In this document: in pieces, positions 1 through 7,235 of the stretch
How the letters are laid out: every line of letters starts with the position of its first letter
Position numbering within the stretch: the first letter of the stretch is position 1
From: Burkholderiaceae bacterium
GTDB taxonomy: Bacteria > Pseudomonadota > Gammaproteobacteria > Burkholderiales > Burkholderiaceae
Length of the DNA stretch: 12,578 bases
NCBI GenBank assembly: GCA_947461335.1
Contig: CANHLB010000025.1
Coordinates: 1-12,578, forward strand
Direction: 5' to 3'
The notes under the pieces: model-generated
What the model saw: the letters and a program-made list of their open reading frames with translations, nothing else
The model's database searches: none
Told to the model about the DNA's origin: nothing
Program-made: the position numbers and the translations under genes

Positions 1-806
1 ATGTATTGATACTGCTCAGCAGCACCCGTCATTTTGTTTTGGCGACCCATTGCAAGTATTTGCGTAAAACCAACATAAAAGAACAAACCTTCCATTACGC
101 AGGCAAAAACAATCAGCGAACGAAGTAATGTTTGGTCAGCTTCTAATGTCCCAGTCTTGAAATTTGGGTTAGTAAGTACGTCAATATATGGAATTAAGAA
201 CTCATCTTTAGCGCGAATCGACTCAATTTCGTTGTACGCATTGAAGATTTCACTCTGGTCAAGACCCAAAGATTCCACAATATATTGGTATGCATGGGTA
301 TGAATTGCCTCTTCAAAAGCCTGGCGCAATAGGTATTGGCGGCATTCTGGAGCGGTAATATGACGATAAGTACCCAAAACAATATTGTTTGCAGCTAAAG
401 AATCAGCGGTGGTAAAGAAACCAAGATTGCGTTTGATGATGCGACGCTCATCTTCAGTAAGACCATTGGGATCCTTCCAAAGTGCAATATCACGATTCAT
501 ATTGATTTCTTGCGGCATCCAATGGTTTGCACAACCCGCTAAATACTTCTCCCAAGCCCATTTATATTTAAATGGGACCAACTGATTTACGTCAGTCTTA
601 GCATTAATAACACGCTTATCTGCAGCATTCACGCGAAGCGCTACGCCACCAGACAAAGACGCAGCCTGAACAGGTGCGGGCGCAACATTTTGCGGCGCCA
701 TTGCTACTTGATCTGGCTGTGGGCGTTGTGGCTCCACTGCAAGCGGCTGCGGTGCAATGCCAGCTTTCGCTAGCGCTGGAGCAACTTCCTCATCCCAATT
801 CAACAT
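1..806 (-). CDS. nrdB: Ribonucleoside-diphosphate reductase class Ia, beta (radical) subunit, 3' end cut by window edge
   Basis: Small subunit that generates the di-iron/tyrosyl radical and passes it to NrdA for reduction of ribonucleoside diphosphates to deoxy forms in the cytoplasm. The first 268 residues are visible; the C-terminus lies off the left edge. Residues 1-70 are an Ala/Pro/Gln-rich extension absent from E. coli NrdB. By alignment from memory to E. coli NrdB the iron ligands are D135, E166, H169 and E239, and the radical tyrosine is Y173 (in the string EEAIHTHAY); the last two ligands (E238/H241 equivalents) lie beyond the edge. The ATG at 804-806 follows a good GAGGAG Shine-Dalgarno site. 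It lies 45 bp downstream of nrdA and is presumably cotranscribed with it. The family call is secure; the length cannot be judged. Confidence 0.96.
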   Translation of the reverse strand, partial: MLNWDEEVAPALAKAGIAPQPLAVEPQRPQPDQVAMAPQNVAPAPVQAASLSGGVALRVNAADKRVINAKTDVNQLVPFKYKWAWEKYLAGCANHWMPQEINMNRDIALWKDPNGLTEDERRIIKRNLGFFTTADSLAANNIVLGTYRHITAPECRQYLLRQAFEEAIHTHAYQYIVESLGLDQSEIFNAYNEIESIRAKDEFLIPYIDVLTNPNFKTGTLEADQTLLRSLIVFACVMEGLFFYVGFTQILAMGRQNKMTGAAEQYQY

Positions 807-851
807 AACTTTCTCCTCAATTCTTCTATTTCTATCCAATCAGCAAATTGC

Positions 852-3824
852 TTATTGGCATGCTTCACATTCATCAAAGCCAGCATCGCCAGGGCGCATT
901 GTGCACACTGGGCCATCTGCTTCTGCAGCACTTGCTGCTGCCGCATCAGTACCATTTACGCCACCACCACTCGATACGGAGTTCAACTGACCACTAGTAA
1001 CCGTTGATTTCTCAACGTGGGTAGCTGCCATAGTACGGAGGTAATAGGTTGTTTTTAAACCGCGCAACCATGCCAACTTATAGGTGTCATCCAATTTCTT
1101 GCCAGATGCTCCACCCATATAGATGTTCAATGACTGAGCTTGGTCAATCCACTTCTGACGACGGGAAGCAGCCTCAACCAACCAACTTGGCTCTACTTCA
1201 AAGGCGGTTGCATATAAATCACGCAAATCCTGTGGAATACGGTCGATCTTAGACAAAGTACCGTCAAAGTACTTCAAATCAGCGATCATCACTTCATCCC
1301 ATAGGCCACGATCCTTCAAATCGCGTACCAAGTACTCATTGACGACTGTGAACTCGCCTGAAAGGTTGGATTTCACAAACAAGTTCTGGAAAGTGGGCTC
1401 GATACAAGCGGAAACACCAATGATGTTAGAAATCGTGGCTGTTGGCGCAATCGCTACGCAATTGGAGTTACGCATGCCGTGTTGCTTAATACGGGCACGC
1501 AAACCGCTCCAATCCATTGTTGAGGAGTTATCAACCTCTACATAACCACCACGTTGCTCTGCTAACAGGGCTACAGAATCCTGCGGGAGAATGCCGCGAT
1601 CCCATAAGGAGCCCTTATAAGTACTGTAGACACCACGCTCTTCAGCCAATTCACATGAAGCTTGGTAAGCGTAGTAGCAAACTGCTTCCATAGAAGAGTC
1701 GGCAAACTTCACAGCCTCATCGCTAGCGTAAGGAATACGCTGCATATGCAAGCAATCCTGGAAGCCCATAATGCCCATACCGACTGGGCGATGCTTCAAG
1801 TTGGAGTTACGTGCTTTAGCAACTGCGTAGTAGTTGATGTCAATGACGTTATCGAGCATGCGCATAGCAGTACGAACGGTCTTCTGGAGCTTTTCATGGT
1901 CCAAAATCATCTTGCCGTTAGCGTCAGTTGTCATATGGGCTGTCAAATTCACAGAACCCAAGTTACATACAGCAATCTCAGTCTCGTTTGTGTTCAGAGT
2001 GATCTCTGTGCACAAGTTAGAGGAGTGAACTACCCCAATGTGCTGCTGTGGGCTACGAATATTGCAAGGATCCTTGAAAGTAATCCATGGGTGACCTGTT
2101 TCAAACAACATACCAAGCATCTTGCGCCATAACTGCTGAGCGGGGATTCTGCGGAATGGCTTCAATTCACCACGATCAGCCTTTTGCTCATAGGCGACAT
2201 ATGCCTCTTCAAAGGCTTTACCGAACTTGTCATGCAAGTCAGGGGTATTGGATGGTGAGAACAAAGTCCAATCACCGTTTTCCATGACGCGCTTCATGAA
2301 CAAGTCAGGAATCCAATTGGAGGTGTTCATATCATGGGTGCGACGACGATCATCACCCGTGTTCTTACGCAATTCTAAGAACTCTTCAATATCTAAGTGC
2401 CAAGTTTCCAAGTAGGCACAAACCGCACCCTTACGCTTACCACCTTGGTTTACAGCAACTGCAGTGTCATTGACCACCTTCAAGAATGGCACAACACCTT
2501 GTGACTTACCGTTAGTGCCTTTGATGTGGCTACCCAAAGCGCGCACATTGGTCCAGTCATTACCTAAACCACCGGCAAACTTAGATAACAAAGCATTTTC
2601 TTTCAATGCTTCATAGATGCCATCAAGATCATCATCCACTGTTGTCAGGTAGCAGCTAGAAAGCTGAGGACGGGTTGTCGCTGAATTAAACAAGGTTGGC
2701 GTGCTGGACATGAAATCAAATGTTGAGAGAATTTCATAGAACTCGATTGCACGACGTTCACGATCCATCTCGTTCAAAGCTAAGCCCATTGCAACACGCA
2801 TAAAGAAAGCCTGTGGCATTTCTATACGACGATCTTCAATGTGCAAAAAATAACGGTCATACAAAGTTTGCAAGCCAAGGTAATTGAACTGTAGGTCACG
2901 GCTTGCATTCAAGGCTGCGGCCAATCTTGGCAAATCAAACTCGCGCATACGTGGGTCTAATAACTCCGCAGAAATCCCTTCGTCGATGTACTTAGCAAAG
3001 TAAGTGCCGTACTCAACTTGTGTATCGCCTTGCAATACTTCTTTACCAAAAATCTCTTTACGAATAACGTGCATCAAGATACGTGCTGTCACCTGACTAT
3101 AGGCAGGATCTTTCTCGATGAGAGTCCGCGAAGCCAAAATAGCTGAGTCATAAACTTGCGCCATTGGTACACCATCGTACAAATTCTTGATGGTTTCAGT
3201 AATGATTGGGGAGGCATCAATATGATTACCCAAACCTTCACAAGCAGCCTCAATTACAGTGCGTAAAGCAGCCATATCGAGCCACTTCTCTTCACCGTTG
3301 TCAGTTACCTTAATGCCAGACTCGCCAGCTTGGTTTGCTACTTGTGTATCTTGAGAAGATTCTTGCTGAGCAGCGCGCTCTTGGTTGCGCTTTTCACGAT
3401 AGAGAACATAGGCACGAGCAACGTTGTGCTCACCACTACGCATCAAAGCTAATTCAACTTGATCTTGAATATCTTCAATATGAAAAGTTCCACCATTTGG
3501 GCGGCTACGCAATAGAGCACGTACTACTGCATGAGTAAGCTGCTCAACTTGTTCGCGGACACGCGCAGATGCAGCACCCTGACCACCATTAACCGCTAAA
3601 AATGCTTTGGTCACAGCAATCGCAATTTTGGATGGCTCAAATGCAACAACAGAACCATTACGACGAATAATCTTGTAATCAGACAATTGTGTTGCTTGGC
3701 TACCACCAACACCGCCCGCTACAAAGCCAGCGGAAGGAGCTTGATTGATTGCTCCTGCAGGACTCATTCCTGGATTATTGGCTCCAGTTGGCTGGCCTGC
3801 TGACTGAGGGTTAGCGTATGTCAT
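852..3824 (-). CDS. nrdA: Ribonucleoside-diphosphate reductase class Ia, alpha (catalytic) subunit with two ATP-cone regions
   Basis: Catalytic subunit of aerobic ribonucleotide reductase, the source of dNTPs. At 990 residues it is much longer than E. coli NrdA (761). A flexible Gly/Ala/Pro-rich N-terminus (1-48) precedes a canonical ATP-cone (about 49-145, YKIIRRNGSVVAF) and, after a Gln-rich linker, a second cone-like segment (about 170-258) whose nucleotide-binding start is degenerate (VTDNGEEK); this resembles the Pseudomonas aeruginosa arrangement. Catalytic residues are present: C391 and C620 as the redox pair, N603-L-C605-T-E607 with the thiyl cysteine C605, Y927-Y928 for radical transfer, and C986/C989 in the C-terminal CEACQ tail that takes electrons from thioredoxin or glutaredoxin. 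The tail is joined by a Gly/Ala-rich linker (about 950-972). The ATG at 3824 has an AGGAG site. nrdB follows in the same direction; likely control is by NrdR (see the upstream sites). Confidence 0.97.
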   Translation of the reverse strand: MTYANPQSAGQPTGANNPGMSPAGAINQAPSAGFVAGGVGGSQATQLSDYKIIRRNGSVVAFEPSKIAIAVTKAFLAVNGGQGAASARVREQVEQLTHAVVRALLRSRPNGGTFHIEDIQDQVELALMRSGEHNVARAYVLYREKRNQERAAQQESSQDTQVANQAGESGIKVTDNGEEKWLDMAALRTVIEAACEGLGNHIDASPIITETIKNLYDGVPMAQVYDSAILASRTLIEKDPAYSQVTARILMHVIRKEIFGKEVLQGDTQVEYGTYFAKYIDEGISAELLDPRMREFDLPRLAAALNASRDLQFNYLGLQTLYDRYFLHIEDRRIEMPQAFFMRVAMGLALNEMDRERRAIEFYEILSTFDFMSSTPTLFNSATTRPQLSSCYLTTVDDDLDGIYEALKENALLSKFAGGLGNDWTNVRALGSHIKGTNGKSQGVVPFLKVVNDTAVAVNQGGKRKGAVCAYLETWHLDIEEFLELRKNTGDDRRRTHDMNTSNWIPDLFMKRVMENGDWTLFSPSNTPDLHDKFGKAFEEAYVAYEQKADRGELKPFRRIPAQQLWRKMLGMLFETGHPWITFKDPCNIRSPQQHIGVVHSSNLCTEITLNTNETEIAVCNLGSVNLTAHMTTDANGKMILDHEKLQKTVRTAMRMLDNVIDINYYAVAKARNSNLKHRPVGMGIMGFQDCLHMQRIPYASDEAVKFADSSMEAVCYYAYQASCELAEERGVYSTYKGSLWDRGILPQDSVALLAEQRGGYVEVDNSSTMDWSGLRARIKQHGMRNSNCVAIAPTATISNIIGVSACIEPTFQNLFVKSNLSGEFTVVNEYLVRDLKDRGLWDEVMIADLKYFDGTLSKIDRIPQDLRDLYATAFEVEPSWLVEAASRRQKWIDQAQSLNIYMGGASGKKLDDTYKLAWLRGLKTTYYLRTMAATHVEKSTVTSGQLNSVSSGGGVNGTDAAAASAAEADGPVCTMRPGDAGFDECEACQ

Positions 3825-3895
3825 GTTTCTCCTGCTTATATATAGTTATTTGGACAAAATATCGTTAAAAAACAATGGGGTATTGCTGCATTCAA

Positions 3896-3911
3896 ACACT
3901 ACATCTAGTGC
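3896..3911. promoter_or_regulatory. NrdR box 1 (candidate)
   Basis: The 16-mer ACACTACATCTAGTGC matches the palindromic NrdR consensus (acaCwAtATaTwGtgt) at 13 of 16 positions. It lies 71 bp ahead of the nrdA start and 15 bp from a second, weaker match. NrdR is the ATP/dATP-sensing repressor of ribonucleotide reductase genes and normally binds paired boxes. The match and spacing are read directly from the sequence; binding is inferred. Confidence 0.72.
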
Positions 3912-3926
3912 TTCGAAGCGCATTGG

Positions 3927-3942
3927 GTACTAAGTATAGGGA
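3927..3942. promoter_or_regulatory. NrdR box 2 (candidate, weaker half of the pair)
   Basis: GTACTAAGTATAGGGA matches the NrdR consensus at 10 of 16 positions, keeping the CTA...TAG core. Its start is 31 bp from that of box 1, about three helical turns, which is the usual spacing of NrdR box pairs. The proposed nrdA -10 element lies inside it, so binding would block polymerase. Confidence 0.6.
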
Positions 3943-3961
3943 AATATTTAGTCTTTGGTAA
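3933..3961 (-). promoter_or_regulatory. Candidate sigma-70 promoter of nrdAB
   Basis: On the minus strand a -35 element TTACCA (3961-3956, 4/6 to consensus) is separated by 17 bp from a -10 element TATACT (3938-3933, 5/6). Transcription would start near 3926, giving a leader of about 100 nt. NrdR box 2 covers the -10 and box 1 lies just downstream of the start, a geometry suited to repression. Predicted by eye only. Confidence 0.55.
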
Positions 3962-4060
3962 GTTTTTTCTGACTAAAACTTATCAGTATTTTTACTAATT
4001 TTTGCTCTGATCTTGGGATCATGGTGGAGCTAATTTTTGAGCCCTTTTTAGCTAAAGGCT
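3962..4060. other. AT-rich spacer between the ampD terminator and the nrdA promoter
   Basis: No gene is visible here. It has several T-runs and one small perfect inverted repeat, TGATC-ttgg-GATCA (4008-4021), without a T-tract on either side, so not a terminator. No RNA gene or ORF with coding character is recognisable. Confidence 0.5.
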
Positions 4061-4082
4061 ACAAAAGTGAGCGTATGCTCAC
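4061..4082 (-). terminator. Rho-independent terminator after the ypjD-ampD pair
   Basis: On the minus strand a perfect 6-bp stem GTGAGC / GCTCAC (4082-4077 and 4072-4067) with a 4-nt loop is followed directly by TTTTGT. It begins 15 nt after the TAG stop of the ampD-like gene, which is where a terminator would be expected. The stem is short and the U-tract is only four residues, so strength is probably moderate. Confidence 0.62.
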
Positions 4083-4097
4083 ATACAAAGACTTGGC

Positions 4098-4916
4098 CTA
4101 CCGAGAAACCACTCCGTAAGGTATTTTTTCTTGTGAAATACCTGTCTCTTTTTGGAACTTTTCCCAATCAAAATATTTTCCGGGATCTGTTTTTCGATCT
4201 GGAGCGATATCGCTATGCCCTGCAAACTGCAAATTTGGATGGGCAGTTCCTAATTTCTGAACCAGCTTAGCTAATGATGAGTATTGGACCTCTTCAAATG
4301 GCGAGTCTCCATCACCCTCTAACTCAACGCCAATAGAAAAATCGTTGCATCTCTCTCTGCCCATAAAGGAGGAGGCACCAGCATGCCAGGCTCGATCTTT
4401 GGTAGAAACAAACTGTATCAATTCTCCTGTACGAGTAATTAAAAAATGACTAGAAACTTTTTGATCTGCAATCTCTGCAAAATAGGGATGCGCATTTGGA
4501 TCTAATGTATTTTGGAAAAAATTGATGATGTGCTGACTAGAGCTACGACTTTTAAATTCACTAGGCGGCAAACTAATGTGATGAATGACAAGCAAATCAA
4601 GGTTTACCTCTTCAGGCCTTGCATCTTTGTTTGGCGACACATGCCAATTTGCAGCACCAAGCCAACCATGCTGATCTAAGGTATTGAGATGTTCTTTTGA
4701 ACAGTAAAACCGATCATCATGAATCAATGCATCAGTCTGCGGTAGATGGACTTTGCAATATTGGCATTGCACCATTACCTCAGGCTCCGTCAGCGCTTGA
4801 GCCTTATTGGTATTGGAATCGCTCGATTTCTCTTGATCAAATTTGGCTTGCTTTTTCCCCTTAAGCCATAGATAAAAAAGGCCTGCTCCAGCAAACAGTA
4901 AAAGCGACTTAAGCAA
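4098..4916 (-). CDS. ampD: PP0621-type N-terminal domain fused to AmpD, 1,6-anhydro-N-acetylmuramyl-L-alanine amidase
   Basis: The C-terminal part (about 86-272) is an AmpD-type zinc amidase, which cleaves the stem peptide from anhydro-muropeptides during cell-wall recycling. Zinc ligands H112 (VIHHISLPP), H234 and D244 (GHSDIAPDRKTDPG) are present, as are the catalytic-type E198 (IGVELEG) and K242. E. coli AmpD has 183 residues, so residues 1-85 are extra. They hold one membrane segment (about 4-18) followed by KGKK, then a likely metal site C51-x2-C54...C72-x3-H76, as in small PP0621-family proteins that I recall as a separate gene beside ampD in related bacteria. The positive-inside rule puts the amidase in the cytoplasm, its normal site. 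The start is a TTG at 4916, two codons after an in-frame stop, 3 bp after the ypjD stop and with a poor Shine-Dalgarno, so translation is probably coupled. No in-frame ATG exists near the domain junction from which AmpD alone could start. The family is sure; the fusion reading is strong. Confidence 0.92.
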   Translation of the reverse strand: MLKSLLLFAGAGLFYLWLKGKKQAKFDQEKSSDSNTNKAQALTEPEVMVQCQYCKVHLPQTDALIHDDRFYCSKEHLNTLDQHGWLGAANWHVSPNKDARPEEVNLDLLVIHHISLPPSEFKSRSSSQHIINFFQNTLDPNAHPYFAEIADQKVSSHFLITRTGELIQFVSTKDRAWHAGASSFMGRERCNDFSIGVELEGDGDSPFEEVQYSSLAKLVQKLGTAHPNLQFAGHSDIAPDRKTDPGKYFDWEKFQKETGISQEKIPYGVVSR

Positions 4917-4919
4917 GAA

Positions 4920-5768
4920 TCACGCTTTCTGAAGAATGACTTCTAAAACAAAACGACTGCCAGCATAAGCGAGCAACAAAACAACGTAAGCACTCAATAC
5001 CCAACGAATTGCTGCCCAACCACGTAAACCTACTGACCAACGGGCAATGATTAAACCAGCAAACAAGATCCATGAGATAAGAGCAAAAATAGTTTTATGG
5101 TCAAACACAAAAGGTTTACCAAATAAAGCTTGTGAAAATAACAGACCAGAAAAAACCGTCAGGGTTAAGAGTGCAAAACCAACATACAGCAGATTAAATA
5201 GCAGGCCTTCCATCGTCATCAGTGGTGGCAAATCTTCCAACCAATGCGCAAGTCGACTGTTAGGAGAAATCGCTAATTGACGATGTAGGGCGCGGTCATA
5301 AACACTCATCAACATTGCTTGCATTGCTGCTAGGCTCAGCAGACCTACTGAAATCGTTGCCACGATAAAGTGCGCCTTAAACCAGGGATCTGAAACGGCC
5401 ACGGGTGAAATCAATACTCCTGGGAAAAAAATCGGAAGTAGAGAGCAAAGTAATGCAAATAATATTGACATCCAAAGCAAGCTGGCGATTGGCAAAAACC
5501 AAGACTGGAACCAATAAAATGCTAAGCCTACCCAAGCGATTAAAGACAAATCTTGGGCAAATCCGAAGACAAATCCTTGGGGCGTAAAGACCGAATCATG
5601 CAATTCAATTCCATGAAGGATCAAAATCACAAAAATACACGCTTGCATCAATCCAGCGAAGAGGGCAGACTCCTTGCCTACCCTGGCTCTCTGGCTCAAA
5701 AAGAGCAATAAAAGCAAATAAAGGGTTGGAGGAAGCCAGCCGAAACTTGAGTAACCTAAAATATCCAT
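4920..5768 (-). CDS. ypjD: YpjD-like inner-membrane protein of the CcsA / cytochrome c assembly family
   Basis: A 282-residue polytopic membrane protein with about eight hydrophobic segments (near 12-25, 35-53, 70-90, 94-115, 133-155, 187-211, 226-242, 255-278). It resembles the CcsA/CcmC-like family, in which membrane histidines bind haem; candidates are H52, H57, H133 and H224 (in FDHKTIFALISW). The WWD motif of true haem lyases is not seen, so it is more likely the YpjD type, whose function is poorly defined, than a core cytochrome c maturation factor. As in E. coli, it lies divergently next to ffh. The start ATG at 5768 has no clear Shine-Dalgarno. Its stop is 3 bp before the TTG of the ampD fusion, so the two are probably one operon. 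Confidence 0.85.
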   Translation of the reverse strand: MDILGYSSFGWLPPTLYLLLLLFLSQRARVGKESALFAGLMQACIFVILILHGIELHDSVFTPQGFVFGFAQDLSLIAWVGLAFYWFQSWFLPIASLLWMSILFALLCSLLPIFFPGVLISPVAVSDPWFKAHFIVATISVGLLSLAAMQAMLMSVYDRALHRQLAISPNSRLAHWLEDLPPLMTMEGLLFNLLYVGFALLTLTVFSGLLFSQALFGKPFVFDHKTIFALISWILFAGLIIARWSVGLRGWAAIRWVLSAYVVLLLAYAGSRFVLEVILQKA

Positions 5769-5788
5769 ATAGAAAGTCTAATCCATAA

Positions 5789-7171
5789 ATGCTAGAGAAT
5801 CTCACCGATCGCTTATCACGCGTTGTGAAAACAATGCGGGGCCAAGCCCGACTAACTGAAGCTAACACAGCTGAAATGCTGCGGGAGATCCGCCTAGCCC
5901 TGCTAGAGGCTGACGTAGCGCTGCCAGTAGTGAAGTCCCTGCTAGAGCAAATTAAATTTAAAGCCCTTGGCGAAGAAGTGGTTGGAAGCCTTAGCCCAGG
6001 ACAAGCCCTAGTTGGCGTTGTCCAGCGTGAGCTAACCCAAGTCATGATGGGTGATGGCAATCAAAGTGGTGAGCTCAACTTGGCTACCCAACCCCCAGCA
6101 GTCATTTTGATGGCTGGCTTACAGGGTGCGGGCAAAACAACCTCTGTAGGAAAATTAGCCAAATGGCTCCAAGAAAAGAAAAGGAAAAAAGTTCTTACGG
6201 TTTCTTGTGACGTTTATCGTCCCGCAGCAATTGAGCAGCTTGAAACAGTTACTAAACAAGTTGGCGCAGAATTTTTCCCAAGCAATGTTCATCAAAAACC
6301 AAATGACATTGCTATTGCAGCATTGGATTGGGCGCGTCGTCATTACTTTGATGTGGTCTTGGTCGATACAGCAGGGCGCCTAGGTATTGATGAAGCACTC
6401 ATGCAAGAAATTAAAACTTTGCATGCAAGCTTAAATCCAATCGAAACTCTCTTCGTAGTTGATGCCATGCTTGGTCAAGATGCCGTCAATACCGCCAAAG
6501 CCTTCCATGAAGCCCTGCCGTTGACTGGCGTCATTCTTACTAAGCTCGATGGTGACTCTCGCGGTGGCGCTGCCCTTTCTGTCCGCCAAGTAACTGGGGT
6601 ACCACTGAAATTTATTGGTGTAGCAGAAAAAATGGATGGCCTGGAAGCCTTTGACGCCGAGCGTATGGCCAACCGTATCTTGGGCATGGGCGATATTCTG
6701 GCCTTAGTTGAACAGGCTCAGCAACACGTTGATGTTGCCAAAGCAGAAAAGTTAGCTACAAAGATTTCTAAGGGCGGATTTGATCTAGGAGATTTTCGTG
6801 ATCAACTCATGCAAATGCAAAAGATGGGGGGAATGGCAAGCTTAATGGATAAGTTGCCTAACCAAGTTGCTCAAGCAGCCTCCAAAACAAATATCAGCAA
6901 CGCAGATAAACAAACCACGCGTATGCGCGGCATTATTGACAGCATGACGCCACGCGAACGCAGTAAGCCTGAACTCCTTAAGGCTAGTCGCAAACGACGG
7001 ATTGCCGCAGGTGCTGGCGTAGAGGTACAAGAAGTCAATCGTCTGCTTGCACAGTTTGAACAAATGCAAACGATGATGAAGCAATTCAAAGGCGGAAAGA
7101 TGGCCCGTACCATGGCAAGCATGGCTGCCAAAGGAGCAGCTAAAGGTATTGGTGGGCTTTTTAAGAAATAA
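5789..7171 (+). CDS. ffh: Signal recognition particle protein Ffh
   Basis: GTPase that, with 4.5S RNA, binds signal sequences of nascent membrane proteins and delivers ribosomes to FtsY at the inner membrane. At 460 residues it is of normal length. The N domain occupies about 1-90. The G domain carries the P-loop GLQGAGKTT (110-118), DTAGR (193-197) and TKLDGDSRGG (251-260). A hinge at GMGD (299-302) leads to the Met-rich M domain with the RNA-binding motif SRKRRIAAGAG (400-410) and a basic Gly/Met-rich tail. The N-terminus MLENLTDRLSRVVKTMRGQA matches the family start, so ATG 5789 is right even though no good Shine-Dalgarno precedes it. The divergent ypjD-like start is only 20 bp upstream, so promoter elements must overlap ypjD coding sequence; proS converges on its 3' end. 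Confidence 0.98.
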   Translation: MLENLTDRLSRVVKTMRGQARLTEANTAEMLREIRLALLEADVALPVVKSLLEQIKFKALGEEVVGSLSPGQALVGVVQRELTQVMMGDGNQSGELNLATQPPAVILMAGLQGAGKTTSVGKLAKWLQEKKRKKVLTVSCDVYRPAAIEQLETVTKQVGAEFFPSNVHQKPNDIAIAALDWARRHYFDVVLVDTAGRLGIDEALMQEIKTLHASLNPIETLFVVDAMLGQDAVNTAKAFHEALPLTGVILTKLDGDSRGGAALSVRQVTGVPLKFIGVAEKMDGLEAFDAERMANRILGMGDILALVEQAQQHVDVAKAEKLATKISKGGFDLGDFRDQLMQMQKMGGMASLMDKLPNQVAQAASKTNISNADKQTTRMRGIIDSMTPRERSKPELLKASRKRRIAAGAGVEVQEVNRLLAQFEQMQTMMKQFKGGKMARTMASMAAKGAAKGIGGLFKK

Positions 7172-7177
7172 ACTAAA

Positions 7178-7235
7178 TGATTGCTGCAAAGAACTTAATA
7201 AATTGAATTCTTTGCCTGTTTAACTGCAGCAATCA
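7178..7235. terminator. Nested inverted repeat between convergent ffh and proS, probable terminator
   Basis: Outer perfect 11-bp arms TGATTGCTGCA (7178-7188) and TGCAGCAATCA (7225-7235) enclose inner 8-bp arms GCAAAGAA (7186-7193) and TTCTTTGC (7208-7215). The right arms lie inside the last codons of proS. On the minus strand the outer stem is followed by the T-rich TTTAGTTTATTTC, so it could end proS transcripts; on the plus strand only a weak ACTTTTG follows. The arms share three bases, so only one stem can form in full at a time. Structure seen; function inferred. Confidence 0.45.

Noticed and set aside
1662..2132. Plus-strand 156-codon open frame antisense to nrdA
   Set aside because: It lies wholly inside a strongly conserved nrdA coding region, has no ribosome site and no recognisable protein character; a shadow frame.
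3835..3850. Third NrdR-like match (TATATATAGT core) next to the nrdA ribosome site
   Set aside because: Only about 10 of 16 positions fit and the outer ACAC half is missing; its distance to box 1 is about 59 bp, not the usual pair spacing. Simple AT repeat is more likely.
3867..3885. Possible attenuator hairpin in the nrdA leader (CAAT-ACCCC-ATTG followed by six T)
   Set aside because: The stem is only 4 bp of mostly A-T pairs (6 with a G-U), too weak to call an intrinsic terminator.
5605..6060. Minus-strand 151-codon open frame across the ypjD/ffh starts
   Set aside because: Ser/Arg/Thr-rich translation typical of an antisense frame of ffh; the real genes on both sides explain the sequence.
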